Shown: positions 1-52,339 of the stretch, in pieces | Numbering within the stretch: the stretch's first letter is position 1 | Layout of the letters: the number at the start of each line of letters is the position of its first letter | Assembly: GCA_964019165.1 (NCBI GenBank) | Contig: OZ025278.1 | Coordinates: forward strand, 6,538,119 to 6,602,118 | Direction of reading: 5' to 3' | Source: Mastigias papua | Taxonomy: Eukaryota > Cnidaria > Scyphozoa > Rhizostomeae > Mastigiidae | DNA: 64,000 bases | Notes under the pieces: generated by a model | Databases searched by the model: none | The model's input: the letters and a program-made list of their open reading frames with translations, nothing else | Told to the model about the DNA's origin: nothing | Position numbers and translations under genes: made by a program

Positions 1-728
1 AAAGCCTGTAAAATCCAGTAATAAAATTGTAAAAAGCAGGTTGGAAATACTTCTGATAGTAGTAAGCTATGAGAAACTCTGTTTCCTGATGAGAGTCACC
101 AATGAAGAATTTATTTCCCACTCAAGACTCAGAATCCTGCTAAGCTGGACTATTCCTGTGGCTTTGGATCAACAGTTGACCATACCAAAGTTACCATATG
201 AAAAATTCAGATTTGAAGACTGTTGGAAGACCAGGTACAATATTCAAAGGCACCCAAATAGGCATATTTTGAGGCATTGCAGACATGATGAATCAATTAT
301 TTTTTTGTATTTTGTATTTTTAATTATTTATCCAGGGTAATACATTCAGTTGATATGTAAGAAAACTGTTTTACAATGTGCCCTGCTAAAGAAAATAATC
401 GTATCTAACCTAATTACATGCAGTATTTATGTTATAAACTCTATAGTAAAAGCAATGAAGAGAGCAAATCTTAATTTGACCAGAAAGAAGAATTGACCAA
501 TAGAGCACTCTCATGAGACAGCATTCTTAGAATGCTGGGTAAATTTTTGCGCCGAAGGCGCTAATATCTGACTCGACATCTGTAAGTCAGTCACTTTTTT
601 GCTCTGGATCCGCCCCTGATATATATATATAAGTCGAATCGAAACGTTTACTTAAAGGATAGTATATTTGTGGTTTATTCTATTTATGTAATTTATATAC
701 GTTGTGGATGCGGCTTAGGTTTAGTTTG

Positions 729-865
<137 letters not shown>

Positions 866-878
866 ATATCTTCACTAC

Positions 879-912
879 AGCACGAAAAAGCGGTACCGTG
901 TTTTAGACATAC
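879..912. repeat. Copy of a dispersed palindromic repeat
   Basis: The segment AGCACGAAAAAGC then GTGTTTTAGACATACTG closely matches the arms of the hairpin at 51933-52040, so both come from one repeat family. Confidence 0.5.
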
Positions 913-1159
913 TGAAAAGCTTTATTTTCACCGACACTAGTCAGAGTATGAAACGTCGGATAGCGACCGAAAGGTGAACCGAATATATAACCAGATGCGG
1001 GTACACGTGATGTGATGAATAATGTGTTTATTTAGCGTTATGATTGGCCACTTTGCACCCATTCACCATTGTTTACTTGAAGAGTCCAAGTGAGAAAATG
1101 AACTCGTTTTGTTTACACAGGACTGGGTTTTGAGTCTTTATGGAAATTTATTCCAAAAC

Positions 1160-1845
1160 ATTTGAATGAATGGACGATTTTTTTCATAAAAAGGTGCTGA
1201 GCATCGCATACAAGGATAGTTCCTCTGAATTTAGTGCACTCTTGACGAAGGATTATTCAGTATCTATTCACAAACGAAATCTGCAGCTGCTGATAACAGA
1301 AATCTACACAACCAAATCGAATATCGCCCCAAGCTTTTTGACTGAGATTTACATTGAGAAGAATCCCCCTTATGATCTTGGAAACAAAAGCATTTTCCAA
1401 ATACCTAAGTCCCGGACAGTTCGGTTTGGGATACAAAGTATTGCGTTTTTAGAATGTAAACTGTAGCATGGCCTCTCAAATTAAATTAAACAGTCATATT
1501 ACCACTGAACATTACCACTTTTAAAAAACGTATTAAGAAATGGAAGGGCGAAGAATGCAACTGCAGACTATGCAAAACTTTCGTAGCCCAAGTTGGGTTC
1601 TTGGTTTGATTCCATCTATGTAGACTCTTTATTTATATTAAAACTCTTTAAATTTTGCTTGTAACATGTACTATACTATACTTTTTAGATATATCATTAT
1701 TTTACTTTGTAACCTAATTATTTTAAGCTTAGTGAACATTTTTTTTTGTTTGTTTTTAGTAGGCATAAATTAGCTGTAGCGTAGCTATATATTTTAACGC
1801 CTACTGTAAAGAAATTAATAAATGTTTTTAAACATTGTTCATTTT
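1160..1845 (+). mobile_element. 5'-truncated LINE, C-terminal ORF end and 3' UTR
   Basis: The open frame 1170-1466 contains KVLSIAYKDSSSEF, SVSIHKRNLQLLITEIY and PPYDLGNKSIFQIPKS, the wording typical of the extreme C terminus of a common animal non-LTR reverse transcriptase. After a frame break the tail continues as FKKRIKKWKGEECNCRLCK at about 1515-1575. A 3' UTR with a small hairpin ends near an AATAAA at about 1818. No reverse-transcriptase core remains. Confidence 0.7.
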
Positions 1846-1984
1846 GATACTAATAACTAATCTACAATAATACACCTCACTAAAACTAGGCAGTGTAATA
1901 ATATTGGCTGCTTCACATTGGATTAGAAACAAAAAAACAAAGGCAATAAACTAAAAATTATGAATGATATAAATTGAGTTAAAA

Positions 1985-2405
1985 TGTTCACTCAGAAGTC
2001 CATCAAATCTGGGTCAGTCCAATCTTTGTTTCGGCGGCAAAATATATAATAGGTGGACCGAATAGCAATGGCCATGACTTTTGAAACTAGCCGTTTTTGA
2101 TGTATTTCTGGTAAATCTAGACTTTTCAACAGATTGAATAGAGAATCGCAAGAACTTTCAAGTACACCTAAAGCACTCATAGACATGTTTATAAAATTGA
2201 TCTCCTGATACGATGTTGACAATGCAGTAATTAGGGGTCTGTACTTATTCAACTTTCGGTCACTGTTAATCTTAAGATTGCTCTCAAAACCTACTGTCAG
2301 TTCGAGGATATGTATTTTATTGTTATGCCTATTATATAAGATAAGATCAGGTCTAAAGGTATCTCCAGTAATCAAGCTAGGAGATGGAAATGAAGGTAGG
2401 TCAGC
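1985..2405 (-). mobile_element. 5'-truncated LINE with restriction-like endonuclease (family 1)
   Basis: Minus-strand frame ending at 1992 encodes YADLPSFPSPSLITGDTFRP, DLILYN, then ILELTVGFESNL, KLNKYRPL, FINMSMSALG and RSTYYIFCRRNKDW. The pattern RPD-x(n)-ELT with a following K-x-x-KY fits the PD-(D/E)XK endonuclease placed after reverse transcriptase in R2/R4/NeSL-like LINEs. Only this 3' end is present, with an intact frame. A decayed plus-strand relative lies at 9600-10090. Confidence 0.65.
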
Positions 2406-3240
2406 GTAGATAGACCAATTGATGAAACTGAAACACATAAGTGGTTAAAAAGTTCAGGATTAAAATCAGAGACAGAAGGCCTAATAATAGCAGCACAAGA
2501 CCAAAGTTTAATGACAAAGCAATATCAAAGTGAAATAATGAAGAATGGAATGAATCCCAAATGTCGACTATGCAATCAATATAATGAAACAATTGATCAC
2601 ATTGTAAGTGGATGTCCTGTATTAGCAAAATCAGAATTCATGCAACGACATGACAAAGCTGCATCATACATACACTGGAGAATTAGTAAGGCATTCAAAC
2701 TACCTGTAGCGGACAAATGGTATAATCACAGCCCAGAAACTTTCGTGAGCAATGACCAAGTAACTTTAATATGGGATATGCAAGTACACACAAATAAAGA
2801 AATAAAGGCTAACAAGCCTGACATCATTATCAAAGATCACATAAACAGCACGTGCCAACTGATTGATATGACTATACCTTCGGATAGAAATGTATCAATA
2901 AAGGAAGTTGAAAAATTTTCAAAATACAAGGATTTAGAAATTGACATAGGCAAAATGTGGAAAATGAAAGTAACTACACTTCCTGTAGTTATAGGTGCGC
3001 TTGGAGCTATACAGAAAGGAATGAAATCGAACATTGACAAGATACCGGGGAAAATATACTTAGAAGAACTACAGAAGATCACACTACTGGGCACTGCTCA
3101 TATCCTCAGGAAAGTTCTGTCAACTGACTTAATGTGACCTTGTATGTCCTAAGATCTATGGATTAGATTTGGATTTGCAGGAAGAACAGAAAAGACTTAA
3201 TAGACATTTTATAAGAATAATAATAATAATAAACGATCTT
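2398..3240 (+). mobile_element. 5'-truncated LINE with CCHC and restriction-like endonuclease (family 2)
   Basis: The frame is open from about 2406 to 3137 without needing the internal ATG at 2511. It encodes HKWLKSSGLKSETEGLIIAA, the zinc motif CRLCNQYNETIDHIVSGC, then KPDIIIKD, IDMTIPSD, KEVEKFSKYKDLE and PVVIGALGA. C-x2-C...H-x4-C plus K/RPD...D...KY is the known zinc-knuckle and endonuclease arrangement of R4/HERO/NeSL-type LINEs. The element ends with a (TAA)n-like tail near 3220-3232. It abuts family 1 back to back. Confidence 0.75.
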
Positions 3241-3725
3241 GCTTGCCCTATGATCCGAAAATTTTCGTCTGAGTATGTTTTGGCGGATTCTGGGTTTTTA
3301 ATGAGATGTTGTCCTATGGCCAAATCACGTTTCATTAATTCACGAATTAGAGTTTTTACACATACGAGGTGACTGTCCCCTTTTTATAGTGTTTTTCGTC
3401 CTGATGCTCGTGGGTACATGTTGTTTTATTCTGTCTGCTACTCTCTGCGTAGTGCGCCCTACGCACCGAGCTTCACATCGACACGAAAATTCATAAACTA
3501 CACAACTTTTTTGAGTGGTAGGAACGCTATATTTTTTAGCAGATGGTAGCATGACCTTGGTATTGTAAACCACACGAGGTTTCACAGCATAGAAACAGGA
3601 TGTAATGGCTTTGTTAATTTGGTTTTTCAAAGTTTGATGAAACATTACCAATCCATGGCAATTTTAGGTAACCTGGGCACTTCTCAGGACCGCGCAGTTT
3701 TTCCGCTGCAAAGTTGGCAAGTTTT
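3232..3725 (-). mobile_element. Penelope-like element fragment with GIY-YIG endonuclease
   Basis: On the minus strand, GPEKCPGYLKLPWIGN, then after a frameshift KPRVVYNTKVMLPSAKK, VVYEFSCRCEARCVGRTTQR and DRIKQHVP, then after another shift AIGQHLIKNPESAKTY. VVYEFSC followed by CVGRTTQR corresponds to the GIY and YIG positions of the endonuclease at the C terminus of Penelope-like elements. At least two frame breaks make it non-functional. Confidence 0.7.
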
Positions 3726-4190
3726 TGCTTAATACAAGAAGTAAGGACATGTATTTTCGCTTTGTTAATCAAAATTTTACGCAATGAAATACGACTACAA
3801 TGAATAACACTTGCAATTGAAAAGAAGGGAAATTAAACTTTAGAACGTTTTATATTTTGATTTTGATTTATGCTTTTTGTTTCATATTTTATTTTATTTA
3901 ATCTTTTCTTAATCTTTTCTTTTATGTTTGCATCTTCCTTCTCAATCAGAAAGTTTACTGCCAGTGGTAGACCCGAAATATAATGCTTTAGAAGCGCTGA
4001 AATACTATACTCCTGCTTCAATCATATTATAGTTTGCTGTAATTCGCTATGCCTTCGTAAAGATTTTATTGCTGAAGTATTTTACGGCCCTGGCTCATAG
4101 CTGTCTTCAATTTTGCGTTCAATAAATATATATTTATATGTATCGTGCTGTCTAATTATTCTCTTGCTTTATTCTGGATATTTGTTTTAG
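3726..4190. other. Non-coding stretch before the WD40 exons
   Basis: AT-rich sequence ending in the acceptor ttgttttag. I see no exon or repeat that I can name. Confidence 0.4.
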
Positions 4191-30307
<26,117 letters not shown>

Positions 30308-30514
30308 ATTTGCGGTAGTGAAAAGCTTTTGCTTAGAAGCACCGGCCACTAATTTATGTATTTTGTCCTCAATTCTCTTATCGTTCTGCCACTTGTTGCT
30401 AGCATCATCCAACAAATTAACACAAAATACTACTAATATTTATGGTATTTAATGTAGCTTACCTACGCACTAATCAACTGAAAACTTCGACTAATCGTTA
30501 AGTTCCTTTCTATC

Positions 30515-30520
30515 AATAAA
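30515..30520 (+). promoter_or_regulatory. Candidate polyadenylation signal for the WD40 gene
   Basis: AATAAA about 210 bp after the stop codon of the last exon. Position is reasonable for a 3' UTR, but the hexamer is common in AT-rich DNA. Confidence 0.35.
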
Positions 30521-31205
30521 CTTTCAAATTTTTCCACACATCTACGATATTCAAATCTACAGCATAAATTATAGAAAGCCTTATGCTGTAGACTCTAGTC
30601 AGGTTGTAGTCACTTTGCTTGCGGTTATATTCCACTTTTCACAACAGTGCTGATTCCTAGTTTAATTCTAGTCAAATTCCTTTAAAGAAATTGCTCACTG
30701 TCGAAACGCTTTATACATAACTCTGTTTATAGTTACAGCTAGTTACCTTCCAGAAATCGTAGAGCATCTTAAAGTCATTAAGAAAAGCAAGTAACATGTG
30801 TCTGCTGCTTCATTTCTCTGTCTCTGATTTTCTTATTCACTTTTAGGCGACTTAAATAATAGTCTATGAGTACCTAGAAATGAAGTAGCCATCTTTGCCA
30901 TCAAGTGTATGGTTTTCTACCGTAAATCAACAGTTTTCCTGCAGTTTATGCCGCAGTTTTAGGTAAATCTGTTTAAACTCACACTCCACTTTTATTGGAG
31001 ATTTTCTTGAAAACCGTATTGTTACTGTAGCAGGACAATTGTATTTCCCAAGTTATACCATGATCAAGACTTCTAAGAACGAAACTAGTAATACAGCTCC
31101 TTCTTATTAGTTCTTAGCAATCTTTACCTTTTTACCATTCTCTACTGAAGCTTTCTATCACAGACCTATCTATTGAAAGGTCACCTATGCCAAATACTTT
31201 CGTAT
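30521..31205. other. Intergenic stretch after the WD40 gene
   Basis: No coding sequence or repeat that I can identify. Confidence 0.4.
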
Positions 31206-31210
31206 GTCAT

Positions 31211-31328
31211 CCATTCCATTTCACGCACAATCCATTTTACGCACAATTCATTTTATGCACAATCCATTTTACTCACAGTCCATGTTATGCACAACCCATT
31301 TTATGCACAATCCATGCTACGCACAACC
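31211..31328. repeat. 16-bp minisatellite
   Basis: About seven imperfect copies of TCCATTTTATGCACAA in tandem. Confidence 0.85.
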
Positions 31329-32187
31329 GGTTATAGGCTATATATTTGCACTTTTTCTCCGACATGATTTATACAACTGATTTATGGATGGTATATTTCG
31401 CACTTATTGAGATTGATTAATGTATGATAAATTTGGTACTTATGATATATTTCTTATGTATGATATATTTGGTACCTATTTACACTGATTTATATTCATA
31501 AAATAGTATTAGATTATTCTATTTATTTTGCATTTGATGAGTAATTTCCACATGAAGGCATTATTCAATGATTATCCAATCAATATTTGTCTGCATTATA
31601 CTGCCTTTACTTCTTTTCTTAACAGTTTCATTTTATTACACGATCAATTCCATATATTTGTACGAAGTAAAGTTCTATTAATTGATACAACTTTACAACT
31701 GGCCCAGAGAGGAACGGATTAATTAATTTATAGGATTCAGAGAAGCTATTATTCTCCAATTTCCAATTTCAATTCTAAAATGGAAAGTGATTGTAAATTT
31801 CTGAAAATCAGTAAAGGAGGAGAAAAGAGGCATCTTACAAACTTGCAATAACTTATGACAGGGATGGGATACAGCCTTGAAACCTGGATAAGATATTCAA
31901 TAACTTTGTCAGAAAAACTGGGGCAAATAATCCTAGCAAGCAATGTTACCATAACAAAAGCAATTATTACACAAGCACCAGTTACAGAAATGAAACTCAG
32001 AAGCCACATATGTACTACCATTGCTGATTACGATTCATAAATGTGACCTTGTCAATCTACTGGGGCAACTTACTGTAGCAACATGAGTAAACATACATAA
32101 GAAGGCCTGTACTGTATGTCAAAGTGTGTCTGTACAATGCAACAATAAGCAAGCGTGGCAGTATATTGTAAATACTTTGGTTTTCTT
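31329..32187. other. Intergenic stretch
   Basis: Open frames at 31528 and 31749-32040 show no recognisable domain. No element ends seen. Confidence 0.35.
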
Positions 32188-32197
32188 CTAAGGGGAA

Positions 32198-32470
32198 TAG
32201 GTAAAGGCAAAGGTGAGTCCCATGTACGATTCCGTACGTTGGGGAGTGCCTGTTAGAGAGGACGCTTATCCTGAGCCGCCGGCATAGTGAGGTAGGGTGG
32301 CCAGTTCCTTTCCTCGCGGCCTTTAACTTCCCCAGTGTTGCCACCGGGTACCCATTTGCTGCTGGGTGGACAGTGAGCGAGCATCCCAACTATGATCCGA
32401 GGGTTGGGCTCGAACCATCGATGTTTCGCACAGCAGTCAAGCGCTCTAACCACTTGGCCATTCGCCCATC
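32198..32470 (-). mobile_element. tRNA-derived SINE with perfect 10-bp target duplication
   Basis: On the minus strand the head holds a box A (TGGCCAAGTGG, 32450-32460) and a perfect box B (GGTTCGAGCCC, 32406-32416) of RNA polymerase III, about 33 bp apart as in a tRNA. A 190-bp unrelated body follows, ending in a CTTTGCCTTTACC-type tail. Both sides are flanked by CTAAGGGGAA (32188-32197 and 32471-32480). The AAGTGG box A resembles tRNA-Ser/Leu, but the acceptor stem is lost, so it is not a tRNA gene. Confidence 0.85.
32406..32460 (-). promoter_or_regulatory. Internal RNA polymerase III promoter (boxes A and B)
   Basis: Box A at 32450-32460 and box B at 32406-32416 of the SINE; spacing and sequence match the tRNA-type internal promoter. 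Confidence 0.75.
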
Positions 32471-33234
32471 CTAAGGGGAAAATATTCCTCTAATTCCTCT
32501 AATATGCATAGCTCACGCTTGACTCTTCGTTTCTTTACAAAGGATTTGTTTGCATTTTAATCTGGTAAAAAGACCAAGATCAAAATGTCCTCAACATACC
32601 GTATTTCTTTGATCATAAGCCCTGGCTTATATTTGATTCCTAGTACATTTTATAACACATTTTGTTTATAATCAAGTGCGGCTTGTAATCTAAGCAATGC
32701 CGTATTGCTTGACTTTCACTACCAAGGTCAATATTGATTTATTACAGTAGTGATACAGATTACAGTGATGCAGGTCAATACAGATTACTACAGTAGTGTG
32801 CAAAAGTTTGCGATCACCTACCTAACCTTTTCATGTTTACTTACTTCAGAGAGGAACTACCCCCAATATGTCTTACAAAAAAGTCATGTATCTGTAGACC
32901 AACAATAATGAATCCAGCATACTGGTGTTCAGAATATGTTATTATTTAGCTTATGCACAACCATTTCTTTCTCATTTGGTTCCCTTCATTCTTGGGTAAA
33001 TAACTTATCATCAAGGGCTTACCTCGACGTTATAAAATCCAACAAAAGTGGTTGTACCAAAACTGCAGTGTTTCAGGCAGTCATGAACTTCAAAGTTTTG
33101 GAAAATATAGCGATTTATTGCAGATAGAAAGACCAAGGCAAACTGCACTTATGGATGATCACATGATACATCGTAAAGTAACAAGGTCTGTAGGCAGCTC
33201 ATTCTAAAAGAATAACAGAGCACTGCGTACGTTT

Positions 33235-33339
33235 ATGTTGTTATTATTTACATAAGGGCAATGTTGTTATTATTTACATAAGGGCAATGTTGTTATTATT
33301 TACATAAGAGCAATGTTGTTATTATTTACATAAGGGCAA
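33235..33339. repeat. 26-bp minisatellite, four copies
   Basis: Four nearly identical head-to-tail units of TGTTGTTATTATTTACATAA plus GGGCAA. One unit has GAGCAA. Confidence 0.92.
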
Positions 33340-33344
33340 TTGCT

Positions 33345-35940
33345 TGCCATTCTCTCCTAGACTTCAACTAGCTAACTTGAAAACCGCAGTTGACAGTAGT
33401 TATGAAAACTAATTGAGTGCAGTGCACTAAGATACATGGCATGCAAAATAGTTGGTTGAGAGATCATCTTGACAAATGTACTTTCCAACGGCTTGGAGCC
33501 AGTACGTGTACTGCAAGAAAGCCTCATACAAAGAGATATCATGCATGAGTGCTACAGTTGCGTTATGAAACAACCCCCAGGGACAATGTTTTGGGAGGAT
33601 GTCTCCAAAACGAAATAATGCACTATTCTTTTAAACATCCAAAAACCACCATAGATGGACAGAAACACCTTGAATAGTCGATTAACCGCTGTCATTGCTA
33701 TACAACTCCCTGACAAATGAGGCAAACACCTGTTTGATCTGGAATGAGCCCCCCTTTGAACCCAATCAACGGCTGAGAACATTTGAAAGGATAGGATCTC
33801 ATAGCAACAGCCCACGACCTTTATCAACTTAAAATGAGCAAGTATGCAGCCTTGCCCCAGGTAAGTATCACCCGAATACTGTCAAACATTGATTCTAGTA
33901 TGACGCACTTTATGATACATACAATAAGTAATAATGGCGGAAATAAGTATTGAACCATAGAGAATGTCCATTTGTAATTTTAAATTGTTTAAAGGTACTC
34001 TGACTTACTTTCTTATACAATGCCATTTGCAAGCGGCCACTTTTTATAACAAATATACTTTAGTACGCATTTTGGCACCTTCTATATCCCTGCAATTTTA
34101 ATCTGTCTAGTTGAGCCCCCCCTCCAACAAAATGTTGCTCCACCACCCCTGTATACTGTGTTATTGCTCGACAGGAAGCTTGACTAGGGCAATAAACGCA
34201 ACTTTTCCGAAATTTTTCCAGTGTTCTCAAACTTATGCACAAGACTGTAGTTCTGAAAAATATTGAATACGTGATAGGTCAAGAGGCAACAGTACGCAGA
34301 AAAATTTTGTCCACCTTACTTTTTGCACCACGAGCATGATTTGTGCAGTTTCCTCTGCGCCAAAAACGTCTTGAGAAGGACGCAAAGGAATTGAATTATA
34401 ATCAGAATGAGACGCAAGTTAACGATAGTGTTTAAAAAATGCTACTTGGTTGTGGTGACTTTAAAGAACGTTGCGCCAATGTGGCTCACAGTATTATTCT
34501 GCGCCAAAACGGTGGGCCAAAATGCCTCCAAGTTGACGCCCTGCACCGGAAATCTTCCAGAAATATGTAAGACTCACCTGGAAAGTACCCCATTCATGAA
34601 ACGGGAGTTAAACAAGAACGATCATTTACGTACGATCAAATGAACGACTATTCAAGTAAAATCAAATACGAGGAAAAAGTTCAACAAGCATTTAGATTTA
34701 AGTCGTCTATGAATGGAAATTGCTCAATAGGAAATCTATACAATTTGGAACATTATAGGCCTAGTCAAGTTACCTTTGGATCTAATATTCTTAGGTCCTT
34801 GCAGCCACGGCCTCTCCAATCAGTTAAAATGGGCTGAAACTCTATAAACAATTCAACACAATCTTGAATCAATGTGATAACTTAGAATACAAATACAATG
34901 AATGCCAGCATAGTGTCTTATGGAAGGAGGTTTGCTTTGCCCTGACACCTAAGCGACATCTGTATATATCTATATACCTTTGTTTAATCTATTTAATAAG
35001 AGAAGTTTTGGCACGCACGCACGCACGCGTGTCACCGGAAAAGAAAATCACATTCAATGCTAAATATTGGCTGTAGTTTCTCAATATTTCTATAAGCATA
35101 AAAGCATACTATTTTTAATTGACATCATCGCCGTTACATACTCCATTATGCACCTATAAGACGAAACTTCAGTGAGTTCTGGTTTTTCTCAATCAATTTG
35201 CTACTTCAATGTCTTCACTGTATTGAAACCGGTAAGTTTGCCAGAATTCATTTTCTATTTTGAGTATATAGTAGAGGTACTCGTGTCGTAAATTTGGCCT
35301 CCGCTGGATTTCTCTGTCTAAATTGATATTACAGTATAAATCGTTTCTTTGATAATTGCTCGATACACTACAAGTGGGTGCCATTTTCTTCAGCCACTTT
35401 AAGGGTGATTTTAGGGGACTTGAAAGTAACAGCTTGTTCGCGAGCCTCTCTGCAGAGGAGAAAATAACCAGAGGCAAGTGTCCTAATATATCTTGGGATC
35501 AAAATTACTTTTCAGAATACTGTCTGTAGATTATTTGCATTTTTTTGACAGCTTCGAATGTCAAATATAATGTTCTGCTATCTGAAGAAGTTTCGAGTTA
35601 ACTCTGCTCTGTGAGCAGATACATTATCCTGTTGACAAACAAAAGTTTTTCTTGATTGCTATAGATATTGCGATTACTTTAAGACCGATTTTCTTGAAGC
35701 AAGGAAACATAACATGTTCAATTCAATCTTCATATTATTGAGTCGTTTCTAAGGCCAAAATGACAATCGTTAGAGAATACCCACTGAAGAAGGATCCGGC
35801 AGTTTTTGCTGAGATAAAAGTTTTTGCTTTTTTATACTTTTTAATAAGTGCGGACCATCTGAAATCAAAGTCAATTCAACATATGGTTTAATCCATTTTA
35901 AGAAATACTAGTATATACTATGATTCCTAGTGGTAGAATA
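33345..35940. other. Intergenic stretch between the WD40 and AK2 genes
   Basis: Scattered short open frames, including 34407-34837, with no recognisable motif. No exon or element boundaries identified. Confidence 0.35.
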
Positions 35941-35949
35941 GGATGGACT

Positions 35950-36380
35950 TAGGCCATTGTCGCATTTTGCCCCAGTTTGATAACAGAAAAAAGAAAGAAA
36001 CTAAGCATAAAATTGTGCATTCCATCATGCTATAGTATTGCGAGTAATATAAAGTTGTGCTTAACTAAAATCTATAGGGGGTTGTATCTCACTCACCTTG
36101 AATCAAGGGCGCAAAAATTTGAAAAAGTTTTCAAGATATTTTCCTTAGCCTTTGCAAAATTGCTGTTTTAATCATCGATAAACCCGCAAAAAATTCATTT
36201 TTCTCACCTCAGCTTTTCGTTACCACAGAAACAACGATTGAAAAGCTGAAAGAGGGAGTTCAATTTTTATATCATAGATTGAGCTGATTTGTTTCTCCAC
36301 CGGACAAACAGAAAATTCATTATGAAAGAAGAAATGTCGCATTTTGTCCCGCGTCTCATTTTGCCCCGAATTACCCTACG
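35950..36380. repeat. Possible non-autonomous element related to 6192-6830
   Basis: GTCGCATTTTGCCCC at 35957 recurs as GTCGCATTTTGTCCC at 36333, followed by GTCTCATTTTGCCCC and AATTACCCTACG. The same words in inverted order bound the segment at 6192-6830. Confidence 0.35.
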
Positions 36381-36817
36381 TTGCACAAATAGCCTAAATT
36401 TCCAAACCCTCTGAATAAATATTTTAAGGCAGAAGTCCTTACTTTCCCCCTTAAATAGTCCACCTACCTGTGTTATAATATTGGAGTAATAGGTATTATG
36501 GTAATACCTGGGCAATCCATATCTTTCCTGCAAACAATAAGTTACATGTCATCCCTTGGACATAGTCATGAACCATAAGGGGGTGCTTGCGCAACCAAGT
36601 TTCAGATTCTCAGGTATATACAGGTATCTAGCAAACAATCCACAAAAATTTTCAAAATAAGTTCTGAATTGCAATGCAAGGCATTTACACCACATGTCAA
36701 GCTGAGCAAATAATATTTTGGCTATCAATTCCACTTCACTTCAATTGAAAATAGTACAGAACATCAGTTCATCCTAAAATATGGATAAAATTATCCCCTA
36801 CAAAAATTTCTAGTCCA

Positions 36818-51101
<14,284 letters not shown>

Positions 51102-51417
51102 CTTGACGCCACGAGCAATGGAAAGGTTAGGACTGTCCGGAGAAATAGACAATATTTTAGCAATCGTCACGTGATACGACGATGCACGGGGACCCAAGAT
51201 GGTAGCAATATGCCGACAAGATTCACGGTCTTTTTTTACAAGATTTTGAATGGAAAAGCAAACAAAACAGGAATATGTTAGTCTGATTGGATAGAAAAGC
51301 AGATCAAGCAATATGGGGGCTGAATACTTCCCGCAAAATTTTTATGATTCAACCCTTTCAAGCTTGCTGAATATCATATATATTGCCCTAAGTTGCAACT
51401 CATGCTAGATATATATT

Positions 51418-51530
51418 GGGTCATTCAAAAATTACGTAACGCCAAGTTTTGCCGTTTTTAAGATCTTCCCCTATTCTGTAACGCACAGTAGCAAAAGCTT
51501 ATATTCCTTCACACTGTTACGTAACCATAT
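51418..51530. repeat. Possible end of a DNA transposon
   Basis: GGGTCATTCAAAAATTACGT followed by AACGC, a common invertebrate MITE-type terminus. GTTACGTAAC recurs about 100 bp later, but no matching right end is visible. Confidence 0.4.
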
Positions 51531-51539
51531 TCATAGTTA

Positions 51540-51930
51540 TTTCGTTTTTTCAGTCATATGAGATCTATTTTCAATCTGTTGTGAGACGGAGAGGTACATT
51601 ATGTACAGAGAATCCGAAAGGAAGAATTCATTAAAATCGAAAACTTTCAGACTTAAAAGGTTCGACTTATAATACTTCGGACAAACAACTTTCTGACTGT
51701 TTGTCAATAAGTTCGGACAAGGCAACTTTCCGACATGCAAAAATTTTGGACAAAAGTAAAACTTGCTACGATTATCCGAAGTAACAAAGAAAAGATGTAC
51801 GTATACTGATGTAGTTAGTTATTAATATAATGTCTAATCCTAGATCTTCAAATGGGTCCTCTGACTCCAACTCAGTAGTCAATGCATCATTCATCCATTC
51901 TGTCCTTTAGTAATCCAGGCGAACTAGGAA
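51540..51930. other. Intergenic stretch between AK2 and RagC/D
   Basis: AT-rich. No promoter motif or coding sequence recognised. Confidence 0.35.
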
Positions 51931-51932
51931 TT

Positions 51933-52040
51933 TTCGATATAGCACGAAAAAGCGTCACCATGTTTTAGAGATATCATAGTAATTGGACATATATACAGTA
52001 TGTCTAAAACATGGAGCTGCTTTTTCGGGCTATATCGAAG
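51933..52040. repeat. Hairpin-forming inverted repeat, dispersed family
   Basis: Arms of about 39 bp (51933-51971 and 52001-52040) pair through CGATATAGC, CGAAAAAGC and CATGTTTTAGA with a 29-bp spacer. A third copy of the arm occurs at 879-912. Confidence 0.65.
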
Positions 52041-52294
52041 TTCTGAAGTATTATCCAGGCCCGTAGACAGGTGAACAGGAATGGGGGGGGTACAGATGTA
52101 GAAGTGAAGTTAGAATCCTCAGGGGGAGCGTTACATGTCATACATAAGTATATGCGAAAATAGTGGCTTTTCGTGGGCTTTGTGATGGAAAATGGGGGCC
52201 TGGGGGGCAAGCCCCTTGAAAACATTTTCCAAAGTGATGCCCTCCAGAACAACGGAAAACGCCCTTTTGCAGAATAGAATGTAGCAGTTTCCAT

Positions 52295-52335
52295 AATAGA
52301 TAATAATAATAATAATAATCTATATTTATACAGGA
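52295..52335 (-). repeat. (TAA)n with LINE-like 3' end word
   Basis: ATAATAATAATAATAATAAT followed by TATATTTATACAGGATAA. The same ATTTATACAGGATAA follows a TAA/TTA run at 55262-55345. This suggests minus-strand LINE 3' ends inserted at or creating trinucleotide repeats. Confidence 0.4.
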
Positions 52336-52339
52336 TAAC

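Noticed and set aside
2401..2628. Minus-strand hydrophobic open frame
   Set aside because: It is the shadow of the plus-strand CCHC-endonuclease LINE frame.
32398..32470. Functional tRNA gene
   Set aside because: Boxes A and B are present, but the acceptor stem does not pair and the unit is embedded in a target-duplication-flanked SINE.
32598..32710. MITE suggested by CCGTATTT and CATAAGCC words
   Set aside because: Resembles one end of a common TA-flanked repeat, but no matching opposite end was found.
33235..33339. CRISPR-like array
   Set aside because: The 26-bp units are contiguous with no spacers; this is a tandem minisatellite in an animal genome.
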